From positions 1-13,220 of the forward strand of contig JAAURZ010000014.1 in the NCBI GenBank assembly GCA_012031955.1: 13,220 nt of DNA, written 5' to 3'. The notes under the pieces are model-generated. The model made no database searches. It worked only from the letters and a program-made list of their open reading frames with translations, and had not been told where the DNA came from. This document shows positions 1 through 7,547 of this stretch, piece by piece. How positions within the stretch are numbered: position 1 is the stretch's first letter; each line of letters opens with the position of its first letter. The translations under genes and the position numbers were made by a program. This DNA comes from Bacteroidia bacterium. GTDB lineage: Bacteria; Bacteroidota; Bacteroidia; Cytophagales; Cyclobacteriaceae.

Positions 1-911
1 GCATGCTGCTGAGACTGGGCATGCGCTACTCCGAAGTCGATGCTTCAAAAGCGCAAAGCCGCGTATCGGAAGCAGCAAGTCGGGGCGTGATGACGTCCAA
101 TGCAGACAATGCGTACCTCACGTTCAGTTCTGCCTATCCCAATCCGCTCAACGCCGGACCGAGGGCCATCAACGTGTACTTCTATTATGTGGCGGAGCCC
201 TTCGTGGATTTTCTGAAAGCCACCAACGACCCCCGTGCAAAATTTATGATCGGCAAGTACGCCAACCCGGCGCAAGCCACCACTACGAGTCCAGACGTTA
301 CGCTCACAAACCAGTTTGGTTTTCCCATAGGTTACGACAGCGAAACGATCAAAGCCGAAGCGTTTGATCGCGGCACACTCGGCGGCGGTCTGAACTATTC
401 GCAACTGAATTTTGACGTACTCGGAAACGCTGTTGCGCCGCTCTTCTTCATTACCAATGCCCAGACCCAATTACTCATGGCTGAAGGCACGGAAAGAGGC
501 TGGATAACAGGGCAAGGAACGGTACAAGACTTGTACGAGGCAGGCATACGCGCCAGCATGGACGAGTGGGCCTTGTATCCCAACGCAACCGCTATTCCGA
601 CTGTCGATCAGGATGCATATCTCGGCGAACCGGGTGTGGCCTTTGATGCGCCCAATGCGCTCGAACAAATTGGCTACCAATACTGGCTGGAAAGTATCGG
701 CAACGGTCACGAGGGATTCGCCAACTTCAGAAGAACAGGCTTCCCCGACCTGAGTCCCAACCTGTACAACAATAACCTGGGCGGCGGTTTTATCAGGCGG
801 CTTGCATATCCGAACACGGAAGCAGGGCAAAACCCTGCGAACTACCAAACCGCTGTGACGGAAATGGGTGGAGACAATTTAACGACAAGAGTATTTTGGG
901 ATACGCAATAG
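1..911 (+). CDS. SusD/RagB-family outer-membrane nutrient-binding lipoprotein, C-terminal part (5' end outside window)
   Basis: SusD-family proteins sit on the outer surface, bind glycans or oligosaccharides, and act as a lid on a SusC-type TonB-dependent transporter. The frame is open from the left edge, so the signal peptide and the first part of the protein are missing; the ATG at base 3 is not the true start. About 302 residues remain. Family hallmarks seen are the helical RLGMRYSEVD segment, VDASKAQSRV, a GGVM-like SRGVMTSNADNAYL turn, FFITNAQTQLLMAEG in the TPR-like part, YEAGIRASMDEW, YQYWLESIGNGHEGFANFRRTG, and the C-terminal RRLAYPNTEAG followed by TTRVFWDT. This pattern fits the SusD-like_2 branch. 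The frame is uninterrupted, unlike most neighbours. The partner susC gene would be expected upstream, outside the window. The substrate cannot be read from the sequence. Confidence 0.9.
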   Translation, partial: MLLRLGMRYSEVDASKAQSRVSEAASRGVMTSNADNAYLTFSSAYPNPLNAGPRAINVYFYYVAEPFVDFLKATNDPRAKFMIGKYANPAQATTTSPDVTLTNQFGFPIGYDSETIKAEAFDRGTLGGGLNYSQLNFDVLGNAVAPLFFITNAQTQLLMAEGTERGWITGQGTVQDLYEAGIRASMDEWALYPNATAIPTVDQDAYLGEPGVAFDAPNALEQIGYQYWLESIGNGHEGFANFRRTGFPDLSPNLYNNNLGGGFIRRLAYPNTEAGQNPANYQTAVTEMGGDNLTTRVFWDTQ

Positions 912-991
912 CATACAGGCTGACAAGTTCGATCAAAAGCTGTTGCAAAAATATTAACCTCGTAAACTGTTTGGGTTTAAAGACAAGGGAA

Positions 992-1016
992 AGGGAGCAA
1001 CGCGCCGTTGCTCCCT
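992..1016 (+). terminator. Hairpin downstream of the susD-like gene, terminator-like
   Basis: An 11-bp perfect stem (AGGGAGCAACG at 992-1002 pairs with CGTTGCTCCCT at 1006-1016) closes a 3-base CGC loop, 80 bases after the susD stop. There is no T-tract after it, only TCCTGCG, so it is not a textbook intrinsic terminator. It could stop or stabilise the upstream mRNA. The remaining sequence up to 1167 shows no gene I can support. Confidence 0.5.
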
Positions 1017-1167
1017 CCTGCGTCGTTGCACACTATTGTGGCGAGTTGTTTCTTCTTATCCCATTACCTCTCATGCATAGTTCCGAAGGCTGTGGCGAGG
1101 AAAAACCTGATCTTTATTCCAGGCCATTATCATATGACCGGTCGGAGACTTTTTATTCTTTACGCTG

Positions 1168-2287
1168 ATGCCCACAAAAGTTAGTTCCAAACCCTACTTC
1201 ATTAGCGCCGCATTGTTTCTCATCGCGTATGCATTTATGACCGCGCAAGAGATGCACCTGTATGCCGGCTGGTTGCTCATGATATTCTTCGTTTTGATCG
1301 CATTTGGATTTCGCCGTCACGAGATTCTCAAGGGATATTCCTTCACCGTAATGATTTTTGCGGCAGTGAGTGTGGCCATGTATTATCCGCACTACTTCAT
1401 CTACGTGGGAGAATTCAAGCTTTCCAAGCTAATTGTTCCACTCATGCAGATCATCATGTTCGGCATGGGCACTGGATTGAGCTTGAAAGATTTTGCCGCA
1501 GTGGCCAAAATGCCGAAGGGTGTTGTCGTCGGTGCGCTGTGCCAATACCTGATTATGCCGATGATCGCCTTTGCCATAACCAAAGTATTCACCTTTCCCA
1601 ATGAAGTCGCAGCCGGCATCATTCTGATAGGGAGTTGCCCAAGCGGACTGGCTTCCAACGTGATGACGTATCTCGCGCGAGCCAACCTGGCGCTGTCTGT
1701 CACCCTTACGGCCATCTCGACATTGATCGCGCCCTTTGTAACACCGCTGCTCATGCAGTTGCTGGCCGGCGAGTATGTGGTGATTGACTTCTGGGCCATG
1801 GTGTGGGACATCACCAAGATCGTTATCATTCCTGTGACGGCAGGACTTATCTTCAATCACTTCCTGCACGGCAGGTTTAAGGTACTCGATAGCATTATGC
1901 CTTTGCTGTCGATGGGTGGAATCGCACTTATCATTGTTGTAATCACCGCCGCCGGGCGCAATGACTTGCTGGTGGTTGGCCCGTTGCTCATGGTTGCGGT
2001 GTGTGTACACAACGTTTTCGGGTTCTTTCTCGGTTACTGGTCTGCGCGCTTGCTTCGGATGAATGAGCGCGATAGCCGTACGATCGCTATTGAAGTTGGG
2101 TTGCAGAATGCGGGGCTCGGCTCCGGACTGGCACTGGCGATGGGAAAACTGTCGACGGTAGGGTTGGCCGCGGCGATTTTTTGCTCCGGTTATGAATATC
2201 ACCGGATCATCTTTGGCCTTATGGTGGCGCGCCCGCCCGCTGCCGGAACCGACAGCGGCGAAATCGCGTAATGCGGGCCTTGAATAG
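1168..2287 (+). CDS. Bile acid:sodium symporter (BASS) family transporter, 3' end frameshifted
   Basis: Inner-membrane carrier of the BASS family (SBF domain), which moves organic anions such as bile acids, pyruvate, pantoate or other keto acids, usually with sodium. Two extra hydrophobic helices (about residues 10-46) precede the SBF core, as I recall for Bacteroidota members. Core motifs are MFGMGTGLSLKDF (about 97-109), CPSGLASN (157-164) followed by ALSVTLTAISTLIAP, and EVGLQNAGLGSGLAL (about 309-323), the two crossover motifs that form the sodium and substrate site. As read, the frame ends at 2271 with an atypical tail. Removing one T from the T6 run at 2177-2182 gives IFAPVMNITGSSLALWWRARP, the conserved family C-terminus, with a stop at 2285-2287 and 372 residues. 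It is first in a tight operon, 33 bases before the RraA-like gene, which suggests it carries a substrate or product of that pathway. The ATG at 1168 fits family length. The substrate is not determinable. Confidence 0.9.
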
Positions 2288-2320
2288 AAAAAATGAAATA
2301 ATACTAACTCTATAATATAT

Positions 2321-3275
2321 ATGAAGTGCAGTTTAAAATGTTTGGCGCTGACGGTTGTAGGCTTTTTCTGCTGCCTTGTTGCGAGCGGTCAGCAAATATC
2401 GAAAGACGAACTCATCTTTCTCACACCTGAATGGAAGGGTGAACGCTACGCGGACGGGCGTCCGAAGGTGCCCGATGCAATTCTGGATCGAATGAAATTG
2501 GTTACACTGGAAGAAGCGTGGGCAGTGCTGCGAAATGAAAACTACAATCATCAGTACGACGATGGTTGATGGTAATCAATCCCGACAGCGTGCTTGTGGG
2601 CAGGGCGGTTACTCGCCGTTCTTTATGGCCGGGTCGGCCGACATACACCGGGTAATCGACGAACGTGGACACAACCGTGACAAACGGGTAAAATCACAGA
2701 ACTCCTGGCCGATTGATATGCTCACCATGCGCGACGTTTACGTGGTCGATCAGTTTGGCGCCCACGAGGATGGACCCACCATCGGCGACAACCTTGGTAA
2801 CTCCATTTTCGCAAAAACCGGCAATGGCATCATCTACAATGGCGCCATCCGCGACATCAGCGGCTTGAAAGAGATCGGGTCTTTCACTTCCTACTTCCGC
2901 ACATATCATCCTTCGCACCACCTCAACGATCCGAATGGCCGGCTCAACACCACGCTCGTGGGAATCAACACGCCCGCACGCATCGGTAAGGCCACCGTAA
3001 TGCCTGGCGACGTGGTACTCGCTCGCGACGGCGGAGTCATCTTTATTCCGCCCCACCTGGCCGAGAAAGTCGTAAAAACATCCGAGGTCGTGCGGCTGCG
3101 CGACATGTTCGGGCATCTACGTCTTCGCGAACAAAAATATACACCTGGGCAGATCGACTCTCGCTGGTCGGCGGACATTGAAAAGGATTTCTCAGCCTGG
3201 CTGAAGGCCAACATCGACAAACTTCCGGTTCCCAAAGAGCAGATTGAAGAGTTGCTCAAGCAGCGCACATGGTAA
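2321..3275 (+). CDS. Secreted RraA-family protein (HMG/CHA aldolase-like fold), frameshifted
   Basis: The RraA / 4-hydroxy-4-methyl-2-oxoglutarate aldolase superfamily includes metal-dependent retro-aldolases and decarboxylases of 2-keto acids, and also the RNase E inhibitor RraA. The N-terminus (residues 1-24) is a Sec signal peptide: basic start, hydrophobic core, VASGQQ cleavage region. The mature part begins with EWKGERYADGRPKVPD. The aldolase signature D-X20-R-D is intact (Asp codon 2787-2789, Arg-Asp codons 2850-2855, in GDNLGNS...AIRD), as are SWPIDML, GINTPARIG, PGDVVLA and the terminal LKQRTW. The gene is split. The first frame stops at 2569 after YDDG; one missing G there restores W-MVINPDSVLVGRAVT, and a second net shift between about 2610 and 2642 leads into the frame that ends at 3275. 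With two bases restored it is 318 residues, as expected. Older annotation calls such proteins dimethylmenaquinone methyltransferase, which is misleading. The reaction is inferred from family and neighbours only. Confidence 0.85.
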
Positions 3276-3303
3276 TTTTTTTTACAGCTTAATCACAGAT
3301 ACA

Positions 3304-4587
3304 ATGTCACACACAAATTCAAGGAGAAAGTTTTTTAGAAATGCACTCACGGCCGGCGCGGCACTGATGCCCCTGTCAGCCAGCTTTGGCAATGGATTGG
3401 AACAGGCAATGGAGCGAACGCCCATGCCCTCGAAGCCGGCCGATTTGAAGATCACTGAAGTCCAATGCGCTTTTATTCGTTTTGGCCACGGGCTCTTCAT
3501 CAGGATCCGTACCAATCAGGATATATATGGATGCGGCGAAGGCGTAGACGCCGTGCCCGGCACGTATCACTTTGTGAAGATGCTCGAGCGACGGCTGGTT
3601 GGAAAAAATCCAATGAATGTTAATCGCCTCTTCGACGACCTTCGCAAGTCAGGCATATTCGAAGGCGCGCAGTCGGGCATGTATGTGGCCGTGCTGTCCG
3701 CTATTGAAACCGCCTTGTGGGATGTAGCCGGAAAAGCGTTGGGCGTACCTGTGTACCAACTGCTAGGCGGAAAGTATCGAGATAAAATACGCGTGTACTG
3801 CGACACCGCGCTGTATCAACAAAACCTGCCAACTCCGGCAGACTTCGCCAAGGCCGCTTTGGAGGCCAAGAAGATGGGATTCAATGCGATCAAGTTCGAC
3901 CTCGACCAACGCAACGATCCCAAGAAGTATGACTTCTACAACTGGACAGCCAGCCCCGGTGAATTGAAGCGCATGGTGGACCAGGTGACGGCAGCGCGCG
4001 AAGCTGTCGGACCTGACGTTGACATTTGCTGCGACATGCACGGACGGTATGATGCCACCACAGGGCAGCAGGTTGCCAAGCGGTTGGAGCATCTTAACCT
4101 CATGTGGCTGGAAGAACCTATCCCTGCCGAAAATGCGGAAGCCTACAAAATCATTTCCGACTCAACATCGACGCCGATTTGTGCGGGCGAAAATCTTTAC
4201 CTCGCGTATGGATTCAGGCGGCTGCTGGAAATTGGCGCCGTAGACATTATCATGCCCGACTTGCAGAAAGCCGGAGGGCTTGGCGAGGGGCAACGCATTG
4301 CCAACCTGGCAAGTCTCTACTTTGTGCCATTTGCGCCGCACATGGTCGCATCTTTTCTCGGTGCGATGGCGTCATGCCACGTGTGCGCATCGGTGCCTAA
4401 CTTCATGATCCTCGAGTGGCAATCTTATTTTCACACCAACCCCATGTTCAAGGAAATTGTGAAATATGATGAACCGATGGTGGAGAACGGATTTATCACG
4501 CTATCTGAAAAACCAGGCATTGGCGTAGATATCAACGAGGAGGGGTTGAAGAAGCACGCGACCGAAGGCTACCCTTTCCTAAAGTAA
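3304..4587 (+). CDS. Tat-exported enolase-superfamily (mandelate racemase/muconate lactonizing) sugar-acid dehydratase-like enzyme
   Basis: Enolase-superfamily members abstract the proton alpha to a carboxylate using Mg2+; many dehydrate aldonic acids to 2-keto-3-deoxy acids. I chose the ATG at 3304, 28 bases after the previous gene, because it gives a Tat signal peptide at once: SRRKFFRNALTAGAALMP. The 427-residue frame is intact. After the capping domain (about 45-160) comes the barrel. K197-F-D199 lies at the end of strand 2. Likely metal ligands are D244 (in CDMHGR), E270 of LEEP, and E296 of AGEN. H346 (in FAPHM) with D319 forms a His-Asp dyad. H246 in the D-x-H-G-R motif resembles D-galactonate dehydratase, which uses a His at this place as acid catalyst. 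I therefore favour an aldonate dehydratase over a racemase or cycloisomerase. The exact substrate is unknown. Export implies periplasmic action. Confidence 0.88.
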   Translation: MSHTNSRRKFFRNALTAGAALMPLSASFGNGLEQAMERTPMPSKPADLKITEVQCAFIRFGHGLFIRIRTNQDIYGCGEGVDAVPGTYHFVKMLERRLVGKNPMNVNRLFDDLRKSGIFEGAQSGMYVAVLSAIETALWDVAGKALGVPVYQLLGGKYRDKIRVYCDTALYQQNLPTPADFAKAALEAKKMGFNAIKFDLDQRNDPKKYDFYNWTASPGELKRMVDQVTAAREAVGPDVDICCDMHGRYDATTGQQVAKRLEHLNLMWLEEPIPAENAEAYKIISDSTSTPICAGENLYLAYGFRRLLEIGAVDIIMPDLQKAGGLGEGQRIANLASLYFVPFAPHMVASFLGAMASCHVCASVPNFMILEWQSYFHTNPMFKEIVKYDEPMVENGFITLSEKPGIGVDINEEGLKKHATEGYPFLK

Positions 4588-4636
4588 TTACAACTCGGTG
4601 CCCTTTATTTTTTTATGAAAAACCTGTATTCGAAAA

Positions 4637-5471
4637 ATGCGCTTATTCCGAACATCGGCAGCTATTGTGATTGAAAACAAGGATGCCTACTACACCCTGG
4701 AAAATGAAAACTGGGACACCTTCGTCAATGATGACGCACTCTATCAGAAATTGCACGCACTTGTCTCGCAACTGCAGGCGAATGACAACGCGAGGGTGCT
4801 TGCCGCTGCGCATGCACTTGCGCCGTTGCTAAGCCAGGAAGTGTGGGCAAGCGGCGTAACCTATTACAGAAGTAAAATAGGGAGACAGGAAGAGTCCAGG
4901 GATTCGGGCGGCGGCGACTTTTACGCACGTGTATACGAAGCGGCACGACCCGAGTTGTTTTTTAAAGCCACCGCACAACGGTGCGTGGGCCACCTCGATA
5001 AGGTGCGCATACGCCAGGACTCTACCTGGGATGTGCCTGAACCAGAATTGACACTTGTGGTGACCGGTCCGGAAAATTGTCGGCTATACCATCGGCAACG
5101 ATATGAGTTCAAGAAGCATAGAAGGCGAAAATCCCCTGTATCTGCCACAGGCCAAAACATACGATGGGTGCGCCTCGTTAGGTCCGTGTATCTTCGTCAC
5201 GGATAAACCACTGCCGGGGAAAACGCCGATTCAGTTGCAGATACTGCGAGACAAGAAAACTGTTTTCGAAGGAGAGGTGGCCATCGACCAGATTGTGCGT
5301 CGGTTCGAAGACCTGGTTTCATTCCTTTATCGCGAGTGTTCATTCCCCCATGGAGCGTTGCTCATGACCGGCACGGGCATTGTGCCCGGGCATGACTTCA
5401 CACTTCGCAAAGACGACGAAATCAGAATCACCATCGACCCGATAGGCACACTTATCAACACCGTGGCGTAG
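4637..5471 (+). CDS. Fumarylacetoacetate hydrolase (FAH) family protein, frameshifted
   Basis: FAH-family enzymes use a divalent metal to hydrolyse C-C bonds of, or dehydrate, 2-keto acids; several handle 2-keto-3-deoxy sugar acids. The first frame holds the N-terminal half, with [39 protein letters not shown] and the metal-binding VPEPELTLV (E135 and E137). It then runs out of frame. Dropping one A from the AAAA run at 5073-5076 gives [17 protein letters not shown], with the third metal ligand Asp (codon 5100-5102), then [13 protein letters not shown] and LGPCIFV, to the stop at 5471. The corrected length is 277 residues, close to family norm. There is no signal peptide, so the product is cytoplasmic. 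It is the last gene of the operon, 49 bases after the dehydratase, which supports a role downstream in the same sugar-acid pathway. A 2-keto-3-deoxy-acid dehydratase or hydrolase is likely; the choice between them is open. Confidence 0.87.
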
Positions 5472-5577
5472 CAGACGTTTGTAGAGTAGTGGATCATTAC
5501 AAAAAGGAATTCGAGCAGTTTCTAATGACCACCTTCGTGTCAAGAAATGGCAACAAGAAAAGTGGCGGGATGGAAAT

Positions 5578-5615
5578 AAAAAAACGGGACTAGCTAATTG
5601 CTTAACTAACCCCGT
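5578..5615 (-). terminator. Strong intrinsic terminator, minus-strand direction
   Basis: Read on the minus strand, a 14-bp stem with no mismatches (three G-U wobbles) closes a GCAA tetraloop of the stable GNRA type and is followed directly by seven T. The arms are 5602-5615 and 5584-5597, the loop is 5598-5601 and the T-tract is 5578-5584. Read on the plus strand, the three wobbles become A-C mismatches and no T-tract follows, so it is clearly directional. It lies 378 bases past the amylase stop, so it ends either a long amylase 3' UTR or a separate small minus-strand transcript. Confidence 0.85.
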
Positions 5616-5656
5616 CTTCGTTGCCTCCCGACCGTGGCCGAACAGACAACCGAAAG

Positions 5657-5815
5657 TCAATTTTTACAAGCCAAAGCTTCCGGCGCGAATCTTTCGATAC
5701 TAGCCTTCCACTTCGTGTCCTTCGCCAGTTTCTCCCGAAGGAGCACTTTTCGTTGAACACAATTCACCGCGCCAGCTTCTTTGTCAGTCACGATCCGTAG
5801 ACCACAACCTTTTGT
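5657..5815 (-). pseudogene. Possible small gene or gene remnant upstream of the terminator
   Basis: This minus-strand frame is open for 52 codons and reads like coding sequence: VTDKEAGAVNCVQRK, then LREKLAKDTKWKASIERF, ending APEALACKN. There is no in-frame ATG, only GTG candidates, and a stop lies just upstream at 5816-5818. Given the many one-base indels in this window, it may be the C-terminus of a small protein whose start is in another frame. The strong minus-strand terminator 40 bases beyond its stop supports a transcript on this strand. I do not recognise the protein. Confidence 0.3.
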
Positions 5816-5915
5816 TTACCGCCGCTGTGTAATCAACTTGTCAATATTTTGACTTAGTGATATGAAGGTATAATCACATACATCACTATCAAAATAATTC
5901 TCTAAAAAGTAATGC

Positions 5916-5936
5916 ACAACTTCTCAACAGAGTTGT
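5916..5936 (-). other. Weak hairpin after the amylase gene
   Basis: ACAACT (5916-5921) and AGTTGT (5931-5936) form a 6-bp stem with a 9-base loop, about 57 bases past the amylase stop. On the minus strand a T5 run follows at some distance. It may be a weak terminator or processing site. Confidence 0.25.
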
Positions 5937-5992
5937 CAACATTTTAAGTGCGTGTGTAACGTAATCAATGCACCGCTCATATTTACATGCAG

Positions 5993-7352
5993 TTATGGAT
6001 TGTTGGCAAACACCAGGTATTGCCACGGTTTCAGCACAAGCGGCTTGTCGATGCTGAGTTCTACACTCTCTCGGTAAAATAATCTTTGTACGTGCCGGCG
6101 GATACTGCATCAGCAAGGTGCATCTCCTGCGGTTTGTTCGTGAAATTCATGATGCCGATCACCGTGTTGTTGCCCTTCGTCCGTTTGAACGCGAGCACGT
6201 CGGCATCGTTGTTAATGAAAGTGGGCATGGCACCGTACTCGCCACACCAGAGTGCCGGGTTATCTGCCTTGAGCGCAACAAGCTTTTCATAGAAAGGACC
6301 AAATTTTCCGGATCGTTCCAGTCTATGGTGTCTTTGTCGAAGAATCGCAGTCGCTTGTTGAGGCCCGCTTCCTGACCACTGTATAACATAGGGATGCCGT
6401 GAGCGGTAAATATAAAAGCAGCAAACGTGCGGTTGCCTTCACCGTAGCGTTCAAACACGGTGCCGTTCCAGGAATTTTCGTCGTGGTTGGTGATCATGGT
6501 AAGGCGCACCGGCCGCCGCCCATATTCGGCGAGGTCGCGTTGTATCCACTTGGCCAGGTCTGCGGCGTGTGCTTCCCCCTTCGCTACCGCGTTGGTGAGG
6601 TGCAGCAATTCCCAGGCATAGGTGGCGTCGAACTCCAGGTGCATGCGCGCGCCATCCCATTCAGCAAGCCAGAACAGGTCTTTAATTGGATCAAGCTCGG
6701 ACGTCGCTTCTTCCCAGAAATACAGCGGAATTTCATGACCGGCATGGTCGCACCGGAAGCCGTCGATATCGAAGGCTGTTACCCAGTACTTCATCTCCTT
6801 GATCATGGCAGCGCGCGTGCCGGTGTTGGTATGGTCGAGCAGCGCAATGTCTGTCCAGTCGGCCTCGTAGGCGATCTCGCCGTTTGGGCGGTGTGCATAG
6901 TATTCCGGGTGCGTTGTGATCCACGGGTTGTCCCATGCGGTATGATTTGGCACCCAGTCGAGTATCACATACATGCCCTGATTGTGAGCGGCCTTTACCA
7001 TCGCGGAGAAATCGTCCTTGGTGCCAAACTCCGGATTTATCTCGCTGTAGTTCTTGATGGAGTAGTAGCTGCCCAGCGGTTCTTTCCTGTTCTTCACGCC
7101 GATTGGTTGCACTGGCATGATCCACAACATTTTCACACCCAATTCCTTTAATCGTGGCAGATCCTTCGTGAAGGCGTTGATGGTGCCTTCGGGTGTATGC
7201 TGGCGAATATTTACTTCGTAAATCGTGGCGCCTGCAATTTTCTCCGGAAAGGTAATAGCAGTTTCGGTGGCGGCTGCAGGTTCGGGTTTTGGTGATGGAG
7301 TGCAGGCACTCACAAACAGAACGGCTGCCAGCACGTAGAAGAACATTCTCAT
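5993..7352 (-). CDS. GH13 alpha-amylase-family lipoprotein, frameshifted in its C-terminal part
   Basis: Hydrolyses or rearranges alpha-1,4-linked glucans; as a lipoprotein it should be anchored outside the cytoplasm. From the ATG at 7352 (a TTG lies 12 bases earlier) there is a lipoprotein signal with lipobox FVSAC, lipidated Cys17, then a Pro/Ala-rich linker. GH13 blocks in order: region I DWVPNH, region II GFRCDHAG (nucleophile D202), region III LAEWD (acid/base E231), region IV TNHDEN (D291). The frame is lost near 6304-6307, where an A4 run (minus strand) should be A5: this restores DPEKFGPFYEKL, then the beta-sandwich end with VLAFKRTKGN and TVIGIMNFTNKP. A second shift near 6060-6072 (in-frame TAG at 6061-6063) restores ELSIDKPLVLKPWQY and a stop at 5993-5995. 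Corrected length is 452 or 453 residues. All catalytic residues are present. It is monocistronic and divergent from the permease. Exact specificity (alpha-amylase, neopullulanase or other) is not clear. Confidence 0.88.
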
Positions 7353-7383
7353 ATAGTTAAACAAGTCGTTAATGTGACACGGA

Positions 7384-7414
7384 CAAAGCTATTGATTTTG
7401 CGCGCTGAACAAAA
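7384..7414 (-). promoter_or_regulatory. Bacteroidota-type promoter for the amylase gene
   Basis: On the minus strand TAGCTTTG (7384-7391) matches the phylum's TAnnTTTG -7 element. A TTTTG (7410-7414) lies 18 bases upstream, close to the usual -33 spacing. Transcription would start near 7377, giving a leader of about 25 bases before the ATG at 7352. This is a sequence match only. Confidence 0.5.
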
Positions 7415-7547
7415 CACCCGGTAGTCCGCTCACGAACGATATTTACCAATATCGGTCGACAGGACTGAAGTGAGATTGCTTTGTGTGCCAATTCACGGCT
7501 TCAAAGCTGGATTAATAGTTGTAAGTTCCAGGACCAAACCAACGCTC

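Larger units (their letters stand above)
5472..5992. other. AT-rich convergent gap between the FAH-family gene and the amylase
   Basis: This 521-base gap separates two convergent genes. The plus strand shows no convincing ORF. It contains a strong minus-strand intrinsic terminator (5578-5615), a possible minus-strand gene remnant (5657-5815), and a weak hairpin (5916-5936). The stretch 5830-5950 is markedly AT-rich compared with the genes on either side. I see no tRNA, repeat array or transposon end in it. Confidence 0.5.

Noticed and set aside
2177..2182. Programmed ribosomal frameshift at the T6 run
   Set aside because: Other genes in the window show equivalent indels in different homopolymers with no slippery-site logic, so a shared technical cause is simpler.
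1429..2202. Long minus-strand open frame (257 codons) opposite the BASS gene
   Set aside because: It mirrors a membrane protein gene and reads as low-complexity His/Gln/Arg-rich sequence with no family motif. The plus strand has clear conserved motifs.
3268..3290. T8 run after the RraA-like stop as an intrinsic terminator
   Set aside because: No stable hairpin precedes it, and the next gene starts 28 bases later on the same strand.
3244..3303. Earlier ATG at 3244 for the dehydratase
   Set aside because: It overlaps the end of the RraA-like gene and would bury the Tat motif 25 residues inside. The ATG at 3304 puts the motif at the N-terminus.
6399..7151. Plus-strand open frame (250 codons) opposite the amylase
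   Set aside because: It lies wholly inside the GH13 catalytic domain on the other strand and shows no recognisable motif. The amylase regions I-IV are unambiguous.
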